Assembly: GCA_023101725.1 (NCBI GenBank)
Contig: JALJCO010007141.1
Span: 264,319-328,318 of the forward strand
Direction of reading: 5' to 3'
Source: Atherinomorus stipes
Taxonomy: Eukaryota > Chordata > Actinopteri > Atheriniformes > Atherinidae
DNA: 64,000 nt
In this document: piece by piece, positions 23,699 to 36,800 of the stretch
How positions within the stretch are numbered: the first letter of the stretch is position 1
How the letters are laid out: every line of letters begins with the position of its first letter
Notes under the pieces: generated by a model
What the model was told of the DNA's origin: nothing
Database searches by the model: none
Seen by the model: the letters and a program-made list of their open reading frames with translations, nothing else
Made by a program: the position numbers and the translations under genes

Positions 23699-26497
23699 CT
23701 GGAATGCTAAACCCAACATCTTTGCTAATAAAGAAACAACTTCTGACCTCAATGTTGTAATGCTCAGAATGGATCAGTGATTGGAGGAAGGATGCATCTC
23801 TCTCTGCCTATGACTGTAAGTACTTTTTGCTCATCGACATGTCCTTAATCCAAAAACATGAATATTTAAAGTTGCATGAATCATTTTTCATATGAACTAC
23901 ATAATTTTCTCATGGTTAATGTGAAAGGTCATGGTGGAGTCAGGCATAGGAAAATTTTAGACCAAACAATTTTAAAGCAGAGATTACCCATCCAGTCCAA
24001 ATAAGCACCAGCTTCTACACCATTTACAGGTGATGATTGTGAAATCGGTAAAAATACAAATACTGGAAAAATTAAGTCAGTCAACCTGAAATACACTGCC
24101 AAAAACAACAACCAAAACAATGAATAATTAAATAAAGGGAACACTTTAACAGCACACTGTAACTCCAAGTGTTTCCTTTATTTTATTTTATTTTTTATTT
24201 TTTTTGTACTGTATTGTAGCCCTCTGTTTGAATCTACCTGATCAGTAAACCAATAACAGCTTCCATCTTTCTGGATGTATTTAAATTACTCAGACACAAA
24301 AGAGTCTTTGATAAACATAGCGACTGAAAGATGTTTATAGCCTTTACTTGTGTGCTTTTTGTGCCACACTGCACAGTGAGGGGGCCATGGAAGTGGGAGC
24401 TGCAGCCAGATATACATCTATAGCTATTGTAAAGCTTTATAAATCAAGAGCATGAAAAACAAGTATTTTGGCATTGATACATTCCTATGAATGTGTATTT
24501 AGATGCCGCTACCTGGCCACCTTATGATGACTGCTTCCTTCCAAAGGACAGTTGTGAGCCCATCCCCTGCAGAAACATGATCTGTGCAGCCATTCTGCTG
24601 ATATATCCCATTCTGATAGGGATGACAGATTGACTGTTTTGCTCGCTAAAGCCCTTTTATAAACCCATAGATTGTAGAGCAGAGCCTCCGCCAAAACCAC
24701 AACTCTCCCCTATAAATCCAAGGAAGACAGGGTGTCTATTTAGTCATAAATATGCATAGTGGACTCAATTACTCAGTGTGTTATTCGCACAGCTGCTTGA
24801 GCCATAGTGTACTGTGGGTCTCTCTCAGAAACAACCGTGTTATTTATTCGACTCAGGTGGAGGAATCCGAGGTGGCGGGGTGATTGTCATCGCTACGGCT
24901 GTGATTTGTTTGCGTGTGGTTTCAGGGCAGTTATGCCTTGTGCCATTTTGGTAATTGAAAACAATTGATTGAACCTCACAGGACAACATGCACTTTCCCG
25001 CCATCATTGTAATGCATTCATTGTGTTTCTCCACCACTCTTCAAGTGAGTGCTGAAGACCAAGGCCGTTGTTGAAATCTCCTGGAGCACCGTCCCCTTGA
25101 TAAAACAGATGCGTCCTCATATGCAGTCCAGCTTGATTCCATTAATATGGCCAATATATCAGACACAGCAGAGATGGAAGACATTGGAGTTCACAATTAT
25201 GATGCTGAACAAGAGAAGCTTTCAGCTTTTCAAACTAGACGAAACTATCCAAAAGATTTTTAAACAGATGCAAAACATGCATGTAAATTTGAAATTTTAA
25301 CTAAGCCATTTCAATGCAGGTAAATAACTGTTCTTCATAATTTCTATCTAAGGACTCCATACATAAATCATGACTACAGTACGGTTCTGTTTCCTCTCCC
25401 TGTCATTATTCAACGACATCTCACATCAGGGAACAGATGCTAATAGCTGGTGAGAAGTGAGACAGACTGCTTATTAGGAGTGTTCAGACTTAACTGAAAG
25501 ACCACCCTCTGTCTCAAAATTATTCTAAACTCTGCCTCAAATTACAGCTTAATTGAACTTTCCACAATCATACAATAGCAAACTATTCCTGGGGTCAAAG
25601 TTGACTGAGTGGTGAGGGTGCTGAAACTTAAAGACATCATTAGCACGGCTCCTCTCATCATTATCCTCTTAGGCTGGTGGCTCTGTTCAGATGTGAGGTC
25701 AATTACAAATATGCGCATTTGCATGGAGGTGCATGTTAGCGTGTGGTATGCCTTTTCAACCTGAAGAACAAATGAAGCAGAGGTCTACGTACTGCAAGAA
25801 GCACTCCAACATATGAGCTTCAGAAAAAAAAGGAAATTAAAAAAGAGGCTGCGGGGTACTATTTTAAAACATACTGTGTATTTATTCATTCTGAAAAAAA
25901 AGTTTCTTCATGCAAAAAAAAAAAAAAAAAAAAATTAAAGAGAAAGTGCTCAGTGCTGTAGGTTGTTGCAGCTTTAATATTACTCTGAAATCTGGAATGG
26001 CTGTGGTGGCTTATGCCTGGATCAGACTGTAAGATTTTGTTGTTGTTGTTGTTGTTGTTGATGTTGTCATGCCACTATGTCAGATTAACAGAAATGGTGT
26101 TATAAATTTGTTTGGTGTCTTGTTACCGGCTAGTGGTCACACTAAAAGACTGAGTGCCTGCGCCAAGATCACCCTCAGAGGACATGGGACAGGGAGGTGG
26201 GACAAGCACCTGTCAGTCATGGCAATGGACGCACTTTGGGTAATGGTGGCTATCCTCTGCTCCATACTGAGCAGAAAAGATATGACTCATGGCTTTTCCA
26301 ATGTCCACATATTGTTGTCCTTTTGCTGAAAAGGTTGTTTTCTGATCTTTTCATATAGTGACTGCTAAAACATTCCCAATCACTGTGATCCCATCACGAA
26401 TAAGAAGGAGAAACGTGTTTTTGAAGAGGGCACTATGAGCCGTCTACTCTGCAAATAGAACTTGAAGCAACACATTTATCAACATGTTTAAAACATT
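23699..26497. other. Intergenic, no gene seen
   Basis: Includes A runs at 25915-25934 and a (TTG)n tract at 26037-26061. The stretch 24720-25045 is repeat-free and contains TCATAAATATGCATA and GTAATTGAAAACAATTGATT, POU- and homeodomain-like motifs, so it is a candidate conserved noncoding element. A possible transposon end starts at 26014 (GCCTGGATCAGACTG). Confidence 0.45.
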
Positions 26498-28327
26498 GGA
26501 CCGGATTTATCAAAGGTTTGCCTGTATGAAAACGTGAGCTACGCCATTGCACACGCAAAAAATGTACAAACTGATCTACTAACACTACAACTACAGAGCT
26601 GCTGAAAAATGTGGATCCTCTAGGTTTCCTACAGACTGCCAAGTTTTTTCAACATCTGGTTTTTCACGCATAAATATGCACATATATTTATGATATGAAA
26701 AATTATACAGTAACTTCTTTTTATTGTGTTTTTAGTTAGTTATAATAATACATAATTTTCTATCATGCACATGCTAGTACAAACTGAACCATTGAAATAG
26801 TGGCAGTGACATTCAGAACTTGGCAGCAACATTCAGATTCCCTGATTTGTAAAACAATGGGAGTAAACAGGCCAATTTAACTATGGCAGTGGGGGGTTGA
26901 GGGTGGTGGACATGGTTGGTTGGGGTGGCGTTGGTGGAAACCTTCTGCGAGTGCAAGTGCTAACAGCGTGCTAAAAGGGCGGCATCTTTCAAAGGTGCTA
27001 AATAGCGCATTTTAACCAAATAGTACATCTGCTGCAATGAATATGTAATATGGGGCATTTACATGCAATTGTTGCGTGTATTTTAGTACATCTGAAAAGC
27101 AAGTGCAAGCTCGCAGCTCCATGCACAAAAGGCTTCAGCTTCTGAAAGGGACAATCCTGGACCCACAAAATAATTTTTCATGATCAGCGAGGGCAACATG
27201 TTCAGTTCTCTTTGTTGAATTCAATAAAAGACAAGACAGTTAACACCACTATTTAACTCGGGTATAAAATATTCTGGACAAACCAAACAGAAAGTTTGCA
27301 GCCACTGTGGAGCTTAATGATAACTAAAGCTGGCATTAATTGTGCCAAAGAGTGCACACCTCATGCGCAATATATGTCAGAGACCATGTTCGTGGCTGCA
27401 GACACTTTCATTTGTTCAGCAACTACTGATCCATGTCCTCATAAATTGCCCACTTCTGAGACACTGCACAGATACCAGTTGTATTATTAAAGGTATAATC
27501 CGAAGTTCCCCCCGTTAAAAATAAACGTTAGACTTGTGGAAGTGTAATCCGTCTCAAAACCCACCTTTGGGCTTCTACTCCCGTGCCGTGGTGCGCTTGA
27601 ACGCAACTCTCTCTCCCCCTGCCTGCAGTTCGCTCTTTTGTATTGTTTTGGTCTGGTCGGGACGTTTCTGGGTGGAGATTTCTGGTTATATCGGCAGTCA
27701 ATGACAGACCTAAGAGCATGACGCTGTGTGGAAATAAGTTCATGATTGGAGCAGACACCAGTCACTCGAACTCTCAAAGGAAAAAAAAAAAGAAAGAAAG
27801 GAAACACCGTGGATGCACCAAAGAAAAGGTAAGAGCTTCAGATAATGCAGTTTGGAAAACCAGGGTTAATAATAGTTTGGCTTGTACCCGCTTCTGAGAT
27901 CTGAAGGAGAAGCTTGAAGTTGAATAGGCTAGCTAGAATGAGGCGGCCATTAGCCTGAGAGGGAGGAGCGCTAAGTTTGAATACTGTTGTTTGCAAACAG
28001 AAACACTGGAGGGACTTCGGACTCTACCTTTAAAGTTTTTATCTTCATCATACTTATTTTAAATTATATTTTCATTTCCCTCCTCCACTAATATATCTCC
28101 ATCTCCATCCTCATCTGGGGTCATATTTCCTTTTGCGCTGTCATCTCTCACAATTTGCCACGCTACAAACCTTGAGACATGCAAAACCCTAATTTCTGTA
28201 GGGACATTTCCAACACATTTGCATCTACTGTAAATTACTCACAAACGCGATTCAGCCCCTGGTGCAAAATTCTAAATTGTACAGGAAAATTACTACACGC
28301 AAATTAAGAACTTAGCAGATCCGGCCC
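26498..28327. mobile_element. DNA transposon with GGCCGGAT ends, split by a MITE
   Basis: The left end reads GGACCGGATTTATCAAAGG. The reverse complement of the right end reads GGGCCGGATCTGCTAAG, and TTGCGTG-type words follow on both sides. The right end has a second copy at 10213-10800, which supports a repeat boundary. No transposase is readable. A 547-bp TTAA MITE is inserted at 27487. A PIF/Harbinger affiliation is my guess from the end sequence. Confidence 0.5.
27487..28033. mobile_element. TTAA-flanked MITE, copy A (547 bp)
   Basis: TTAA at 27487-27490 and 28030-28033. Inverted ends match: left TTAAAGGTATAATCCGAAG, right reverse complement TTAAAGGTAGAGTCCGAAG. These are the marks of a piggyBac-type MITE. 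Copy B lies at 38342. An internal purine run (about 27778-27800) expanded differently in the two copies. Open frames shared between the copies come from the repeat, not from a host gene. Confidence 0.8.
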
Positions 28328-31300
28328 ACTGTGTGTTATGTTTGCTTTATGTGCACCATGGAGCAGTCTCATGTCAGTGGAGCCATCCGGTCTTCCTTTT
28401 CGTCAATAACTACAAATGTCGTAGGACAAAAAATAAAATTCTGACACGCCAGACTTTGTGTCGTAGTCATGAAGCATGCTAAACAGCAAATTCCCAATCA
28501 TTGATTTTGTCACACTACATGGGGTTACGACACAATGTTCTGCAATCCAACAATGCAGAATCGGGCATGACAGTGAATGATTGTCTACGACATGTCTGTC
28601 TGGTCAAAATTGGGCAGAATTTGTGTAATCCGAATCAGGCGTTAAAGGCATATGACACCTCTGGGTGAAACTGAGCCTCCCCTCGCAGTCCCCTGAGTTG
28701 GACAAGTGGACAGAAGTGTTTTCTAGCCAACCCAGTCATTCTCTGAATCTCGCAGCACTGACTTTAGCTTAGCTTAGCGTAGTTGCTGTAATCGGGTGGT
28801 TTCTAATAGCATCACTTGGCCAAAGTGAACAAATTAACTTGATTTTTTTTCCAATTACGTTTCGTGATCCGCACATTCTGATCGAGTTCAAACGAGAAGC
28901 TGATTTCACATCAAAGGACTGAGTAGGCGGCATTCAATAGGGAACTATATGCTGCGGAAGTAGAGAGGCAAAGCACCGCGGATAGTAGCAAAGGCAGCAC
29001 GCATGCGCAGCATCCGGTGGCAACCCTGTTTATGGAAGTTGGGGATGCTGAAGCTGAGGCACTCCGAACTCACTAATACATATTTTAATAATTAAATCAG
29101 TACACCTATGCACCTTTCAGCCTTCATCAGGGTTGATGAAATGATGAAATAAAATTGTAAATCAGTTAAATTCTATTTATAAAGAGCTTTTCATACATGA
29201 GTAGCACAAAGTGCTTTACATAATAAAAACAATATTTGCATATGTACTTAAGTACATACAAAATAAGTACTTAAAATAATAAAACACACACTTTCCCTCT
29301 CAGACAAACCCAAAGCAACCCATATTGAAATAAATTTTAAATAGAAATATCACAGAAAACTTAAGTGTAGCTATATATTTATTTCATATGTCTTAGATAA
29401 AAACATATATAATAAGATAAAATGAATTGAAATATTTACATAATAAAATGCTAATGTTTCGACCTACGGTTTTTCGGCAGACACTGGCATTAAAATGTAA
29501 TATAAATAATTATCGGTATCATATTTTACTGCTCACCTTTAATGGACAACAAAAACTTGTGGTCACACATCACTAATGTATAAAGACTAACACAATGCAG
29601 CATGATGTACTGTAAATGATCACAAAGATCATACAGTAAATAAGGTTAAGGTTAAACATGTTTTTTGAGGATTTGTTCCACCACACAAACTGTCAGCCAA
29701 ATGTCCAAAATGAATTGCTCTCACTGAGATGACGCTATTTTGGGATCTTCACTTTGGAGCAGAAAAAAATTGTCACAAGCCTACAGCGCTTTCTTGTGGC
29801 ATTAAACAGTAATATTTACTCCTTGGTTCATGTCAGTCAGTATGAATTAACATTTAAAAATTTGTTAAATTGCAGGACCAGCCGAAATATGAAAAAAAAA
29901 TGTGACTTATAGTCTGGAAAAATTATGGTACTGGATACATCTAACTTTTCAGCAACTTCTCGTCTCACTCAAAGAGTCAAAATATGAAAGAAAAAACCTC
30001 ACTGACTTCTGCATATAGGTCAGTATTGACTCATATTGGATACCTGAAATTAAAAGTTGGGCAATATTGACATATTAGAAATATCTTTAAAAAAGCAAAT
30101 ATCAAACATCCCTAGTAAATAAAAAAAAAAATTAAATAAATGTGTAACTAAGGCAAGCTATTGTTAGAACTTTTTTGTCCTGAAATTTCCCCTTGTTCAT
30201 GTTTTCTGAAAGGATTTAAGTTCCTTAAATAATGTAATGTAATAACATACTGTACTTGTACTTCCTTGCAAAGGGAGAAATGTGGGGTGTTTATTATGGT
30301 TATTATGCTTTTATATTACTGAAGACCAGATTGCAATGAATGTGGAACCTGAACTAAGATTTAAATTAACACCCTGGTTTCGGGGTACCGTGGAGAAAAA
30401 TTATTCTATGGGGGAACAATGTTGAAAAAGGTTTGAGAAGTGCTGAACAAAAGCAATCTGAGTTTACAAATAATTATTTTTAGTTCTTAATTCACACTTT
30501 ACAAACTCTTTAGAGGCCGGTTTTCACAAGGCAGCTGAACTTCTGCCACCATCATTGATTTTTAGTGCACGTTTGCCCCAGAGGTTCAGCTGAGACAGTG
30601 TATTCTTATGCCATTTGCAAGGGTTATAGATCGGAGAATTTAGCTTTGTTTAATTTATTTTTTAATCTTCAAAGACCTCCTGCTTGCTCAAACAGTATTT
30701 TTCTTTAAGCCGTGGTGCTGACTGCTTGAAAAGATGCCCTTGCCTGAAGCACCAGGAGTCACAAGGAGTCTGATCGGTCCAGTCTTTCAGAAAAGTGCTG
30801 CATCTTTTGGAGCGACACGCCCTTCCACATGTTCATGAATTAGTCATCTGGAGCACACCCACCGAGGTAAACAAATCAGTGCGATGAGTTCCAACTGCAA
30901 TAAAAGAATCGTAGCAGATTGTTTGTTTCTAGTCCACTGACTTCAGATAGAGACGAGACTGTGCTGTGCTTCCCTTTCTGAAGGTCACAGGCACTCTGAA
31001 CATCCACTACGGTGGCCAGAAAATGAGATTCATTAATAATTATTGTTGCCTCGCTCCGAGGATACTGGTGATGTTCCCGAGCAGCAAATATTAATATTTC
31101 AGCCCCCGTGGGAAAGCTTTTAAAGCAGTCACTCATTTAGTCCTTCAGCTGGAATACGACAGATCTTGTTCTCCCTTTTTTAGTAGCTATCCAAATCTTC
31201 TTTTTAGCTGCTACTATCTTTTTTGGGTAATGTTGATATAAGAACTCAGAATGTTACCCAAAAATGTACCTCCACTCTACTCTGTCTCCATTCTTTGCCC

Positions 31301-33120
31301 AGATGAATACAAACTAATGGCTTATCTGAGGGTGAAAATAGCCAAGTGAATACACAGCAGGTGGATTCAGCTTCATTTCTGAATAGCAGAAGCACAGTTG
31401 ATTATGTTTTCAATCACAAGTACTTTATGGAAGTCATCTCATCCTGGTAGCCTGGCTGTAATGGAGAGGATTTTAAGGAATGCAGAAGGATCTGAATGCT
31501 ACCAGTGAGTGCTGCCTTTGTGTGTGAAATATGCACATTTCCCAGACAGTATGAATGAAGTCACTGTGTAGTGAAATGCCTCCTTCAGTTGACGCAGAAA
31601 TCCCTCCTTCTACCTCCGTCGTGCACTGACAATTAGCTTTTAATGAGCCACAACAGTTGCTTCATTGGCCTGTTAGGAATATTGCAAGAAAACAGCAATT
31701 TGCAGCTTTTGAATTTGCTTGAAGTGAATTAAGTAAAGCCTAGTGAGGATTGAGACTTGGCCCCAAAACATGATGCTGAGAACTGGGCAGTGGGGCAGTA
31801 AAGTCAGTCTAATGTGAGGGGAATGAATAAGAGCTATGCTTTGCTAATGACAGGAAAACTTGAACTTTCCGTGCCGGACCCCAGAGGTTCTCGCAGGGTT
31901 CTCACGCACTGCACAGCCAGACTGATTCAGTCAAGGTTAGGTGCTGGCTCTCTTCCGAGATGACGACATCACTCAGCATCAGCCTGCTTCATTTGGGCAA
32001 GTCCTCGCTGCCATAAGTTTGGGACTTCATCGCCAACTTAAAATGGATTATCCAATTACTGCTTTTCAGACAGCATGACTATAAGAAGCAGGAAAGTGCA
32101 GCCAATTTGGGAACTTCCTTGAGATGTAATTCAGGAACTGAAAATAAAAACCTGACTAACCACTGCTGGCTTTTTCTGGTCTTTTAATTCAGGCTGCAGT
32201 GTGTGTCTGAGAAACTGGTATTCTTTCAAATGGATGGATGGTTTTGCAATTAATAGCAGACTGAGAGACAAAGATGCCGAAAAGTGTTGGAAATGGAAGA
32301 TGCTCAGCTCAGATGTTGCGCCCCCTCTCCATGAGCCCCCGGCAAACTGATTGTTCCCGACCCCAAGTCTGCTCTCAGCTGTGTCTGAATACAAATAGGG
32401 AGCATGTTACTGGGAGCTTTATTTATCTGGAGTAACAAATATGAAGAGAGTAATTTACTCAATCTCCCTACATCCCATCCTCTATCTCAGACTCTTGTTT
32501 GGTTTCCATTTTCCTGTTTCTTTTCTTTATTCTTGTTCTTACTTGTTCATAAACACAGCAACTCTGCATTACCTTTATCAGGCTTCTTTTGTGCTTCTCT
32601 TGTTCGAAACATGGACTTTCGAAACATGAAAAAAAAAAAAAAAAAGCAATCCAGCGCTTATACTGTAAAGCTTTCACTGGGCTGAAAGTAACTGACTGCT
32701 GAGCAACAAAAGGAAAAAGTTGAGGAAGCAGCTTCATAGATGAGTGTCAGCGTTTAACTAAATGGCTAAGAATATATGAAACAAAGGAGCAGCATGGCCT
32801 TTTACATATGATGTGTCTCAAAGGTCAAGAAAGATTTGCTGCATTCAAGTGCAGTCCAAGTAACAGAAGAGCTTATATGTGAGAGTTAGCTGCCATTCAT
32901 CCTGAGGTGGAGATGCCATTAGGAATGAAGTGGTGACTGCAAGTAAAAGAATGATAACTAGGCTAAAAAAGATGCTTGTATTCACCTGACGTCACATCTG
33001 CTTCTTTAGTTCCATGTAGCATGAAGTGGAGGTCAACCTAGCCCGTTGTACACCGGAGCGTGCGTATTCTTAACGGCTAGAAAATGCCTGACTGTTTGTC
33101 ATTCAGATTCTGAAACTGAA
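28328..33120. other. Intergenic with repeat scraps, no gene
   Basis: Recognisable pieces: 29165-29225, a common fish repeat (CTATTTATAAAGAGC then AAAGTGCTTTACATA), and 30005-30115, a hAT MITE remnant ending AAACATCCCTAG. The stretch 28690-29040 looks repetitive but unnamed. The stretches 30870-31140 and 31620-31740 are repeat-free, AT-balanced and may be conserved noncoding DNA. No exon is supported. Confidence 0.45.
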
Positions 33121-33260
33121 CAAGGTGGTAAGGTGTTTAACTCTTCCGGTAAAACGACCGGTCCATATCCAGAGGCTACAGCTCCTCAGAGTAGCAGGCC
33201 CAGGTTCAAATCCCAGTCTGGTGGCTATAGACTAACCCAGGGAAACACCGCAAGCCGACC
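33121..33260 (+). repeat. tRNA-like SINE fragment
   Basis: GGTGGTAAGGTGTTTAACTC resembles a box A region and CAGGTTCAAATCCCAG at 33200-33215 is a good box B with T-arm stem. Extra sequence between them prevents a normal cloverleaf, so a SINE remnant is likelier than a tRNA gene. Confidence 0.4.
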
Positions 33261-33359
33261 GTCCGCCATTGCTTACAGCACGTTCAGATCAAAAGGGGCA
33301 AAAGCAGCAAGGACGCCAAAAGTTAATACATTTCCATGAGAGCCAGTTGCCAAAGCAGC

Positions 33360-33813
33360 TAAAGCTGGACTTATACTCGCACGTCGTATGCGTCTGCGTA
33401 ACCGCCGTGAGCTCCACATAGGCTCTGCATATAGGCCTGACGTGCACTTCCTCAGAACCGATTTGCATCCCGACTATGCAAATGTTGTGCCTCCGGATGT
33501 GTGGATTTTGTAGCTGAATGAATGAATGAATGCATGTCGGCCACTATTGTTGCTCTACAAGAAGAGATACATGCCGGAGCTGAAGCGAAGCATCAGGGTG
33601 AAAACCAAACAAACCAAAAAAACCAACAACAAAAAAACTCTGCTCTATGAAGTTTCCTGGTCAATAAAAGCCCAGTTGTCACCTGCAGATCTGGAAAAGA
33701 AACTGCAGCACGACGCCGTAACCCTACCCTCGTGTAAAAGCACACACTGCCTTTGTGTCAGGTATGCAGACCCGACTGGACGCAGACGCCCTACGAATAT
33801 AAATCCAGTTTAA
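33360..33813. mobile_element. MITE with TAA duplication, Harbinger-like
   Basis: TAA flanks both sides (33360-33362, 33811-33813). Inverted ends: left AGCTGGACTTATACTCGCAC, right reverse complement AACTGGATTTATATTCGTAG, and both continue to GCGTCTGCGT. A 3-bp TWA target is the PIF/Harbinger signature. About 450 bp, without transposase. The frame 33526-33813 lies wholly inside it and is not a gene. Confidence 0.65.
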
Positions 33814-36800
33814 AGCGTCCAAAGTGGCACCAGATGAGAAGTTGAGCTTCAGTTAACTTTATGGTAATTAGCTGGTACACGGTTCAGCAGCAACTGGTGG
33901 CAACCAATCAGAGTAGAGGTGTCCTTCAATCGAGCAGGCCCAAAGAACAACGCATGTAACTTTGGATCCTAGAACATACGTTCATGCCTCTCAGCATCAT
34001 GGAGAGGCTGATTATCTGTGTTCGGGCTCATTCCATCCTTTATAATCTTCTCCTCTTTGGCTCCCTGTCTGGGACAGAAAAAATAAACCATCCAGTCTGA
34101 AGTACGGCTGGAACAGCTGTCTGTCCAGCCGCAGTTCCAGCTCCAGCTGACGAAATTCACCGGCTCCTCAGAGAATCTCCTGCACCCCTACTTGGCGATG
34201 TTGGCTTCTTCAGGTGTACAGGCAGAAGCACATCACAGCGATGTCATCCACATCCATGATGAGTCGGGATGATTTTAAGGGCTAAACACGCATATTCATA
34301 GTCACGGCAGACCATGTTAATGATGGTACAATAATAACAACTATGAGCAGGAATTAATTAAATTTTCTAACCGTCTCACCCCATTTTCCCCAGTTCTTCC
34401 AAAATAGGAAAATACTCTTTGGCCACAAGATTATGTTTTCCAGCTCCGGGGTATTTTTCTTCAGGCATTTAGATCATGCATGGGTGCAAATTTGAGCTCC
34501 TCACCACGTCTCAGCTGCAACATCTCAATGCGCAGCTACACTGTACGTGTGTAGTGTTTTCTGCTTGTCTTTTGTCTTGTATCGTACGAGGACTTCTTCC
34601 CTGTGCAGCGTTTTATGTATTTCTGTGACAAACATATGAGCTCAAAATTTATGAGATCATGCATCAAATTGTGTTGAAATGCACCGGCTTTTGCATTTTA
34701 ATTCTGAGAAAATGAATAGAATGCAGACGCACATTCTGCTCATTACAATCTCTATGCGCAATTTTTATTTCTGTTCATGCTCTGCAATTTTTTTTTCTTT
34801 ATTAAATGACCACGCAACACGTCCTGCAGCTCTGAGTGCTTTAGACTTGGGGAAGGTGAGCAATAGCATGCAGCACTGTGCCGCTATCAAGAAGTCCGCT
34901 TTGCAGCTCCTTGAAATGACTACTGTGATTTAACTTTGCCGTCAGACATGTGGTGAGTGGCCAAAGCTGCAAAAATATTTTTCCGCTCTGGAAGTTGTCC
35001 TGTTTGTCGTGCAGCCTAGGTCTGAATGTACAGTTAGGGTCGCATTTTGGTACACGTGTAATTACAACAGATGAGAATGTGACTTTTTTCTTCAGAATAT
35101 CAAGAAATCTGAAAGGACTTGTGCATTTCTTGGTTGTTGGAACAGCAGTAGAAAACTTTAATTCTGGTAATATGTGAATGAAAAGATATAGACTTTATTT
35201 CATGAAGATTGTCTGTGAAAATGTGGACAGTGCTGCTGCCTGTCTGATGTTCTTATCGGGGAGTAATCCGACACACAGAACAGAAGAGGAATGACATGCT
35301 GTCATGGCATAGAAAAAAAAAGGATTTTACTCCCAACAGCAAAAACGTGGTAAATTTTGGTGAACACTCACCAAATTGTTTTTTTTCACATATCCATGAT
35401 GCTGAAAATGATGCACTGCATAATGTTATTATGCTAGCTAATGCTAACTGACTAAGAGACAGCTTTGGTATTGCTGAGAGTTAATGACTAATCTGGGAGT
35501 TATTATGAAATATAGCATTATTTTCTCTGATCAGGGCAATATTGTGAGCAGAAAATAAAAGTAGTTCAGTCAGAAACACAAAAAGCTCATGTGCACAGTG
35601 TCCTGCAGCCTTTAGTTTCATCTGCAGGACCCAGGTAGGCTATGTAATGTGTAGTCCTAAAACAATACCAAAATATGACAAAATAGAAAAGTAACAACCT
35701 TCGCAAAAGTTTTAAAGCATTTTTTTTTACCTTCTTTGATAAATTATAATAAGATTTGCATTTTATATTCCAGTGTGGCTCATCAGTTAATAAAAGCAGT
35801 TTTTGGAGATGAGCAATAGCTGAGAAACAATGTCAGAGTAACGTTGAGATCCCCTGATAGCATAACTATAGGTTATCATTATTGTAGATGACTGTCCAAC
35901 GTTATAGGTCCAGATATTCATGCTGCTTTCCATGTTGGCAGATACGAGGTAATCAGGAAAGCAGTGGCACTGCCACAAGATGGAGCAACACACAAAACAC
36001 CCATTGGATTAGTCAATAAAATAAAAAAGAATGCAGCCTGCGTTAATAAGTTAAATCAGAATTTATTAAGTGTGTTTGTGACTGGAAGCAATACTGGCTC
36101 CCAGTCTAACTGCTGCTGGAATCAAGGCAGATACGCTGTGGACCAGCGGGTTCAGGGTTCAGGATGATGGACTTTAGGCCTACCAGGCTGCAGGGGGAAA
36201 GACCAGAATGCAGAGTTCCGAATGCTTTTTTAAAATAAGTGGTCAAAGAAAAAATGTGCAAAATTATACCTAACAGAATACTACAAACATATGCCTGCAA
36301 TTTTTGAGGACAGAGGAGGCATCTCCCCTCCTACCCTGGTTCCATCCATCATTCCCTCATGGCTCTCCACAGCTGTTTGGCCCACAGTGGCCCAGTGGCC
36401 CATCGCTCAGCGCCCCAGATGTGGCTGTTGTTTCCTGACAAAGCCTCCTCCTCTCTGTGCCACCTCGCCTCTCCCCCATTCCTTCAGTAGGATCCGAGGA
36501 TCATCTTGCTCCCCCATCCATCCCTCAGAGTCAGCTTCTAAGGATCACCCCATGCCTATGCGCTCCTGCCTCCGGTTACATCATACCTCTTGTTTCAGGT
36601 GTGCTCTCCATCTTGTCCTGGCCTCAATCTAGCCCACCATCCTCTTCTCCAAATGGCTCCAGTCAGGCTTCGGGTTCGCCCATCATTATCTGTTGGTGAG
36701 GCCCATGCTGGCTCCCAGGTCCTCCTCTCCCGTCTCTGTCGGCCCATCTGCTTAAAGCAGCCACCAGCTGCAGTATGAGGGGGCGGGAGGCCTTCCTCAT

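Noticed and set aside
27643..27897. 84-codon frame with a related frame at 38571-38909, as a conserved gene pair
   Set aside because: The similarity is explained by both lying in copies of one TTAA MITE, and the purine run shifts and lengthens the frames differently.
33526..33813. 95-codon frame as a gene
   Set aside because: It sits wholly inside a MITE and ends at its right inverted repeat.
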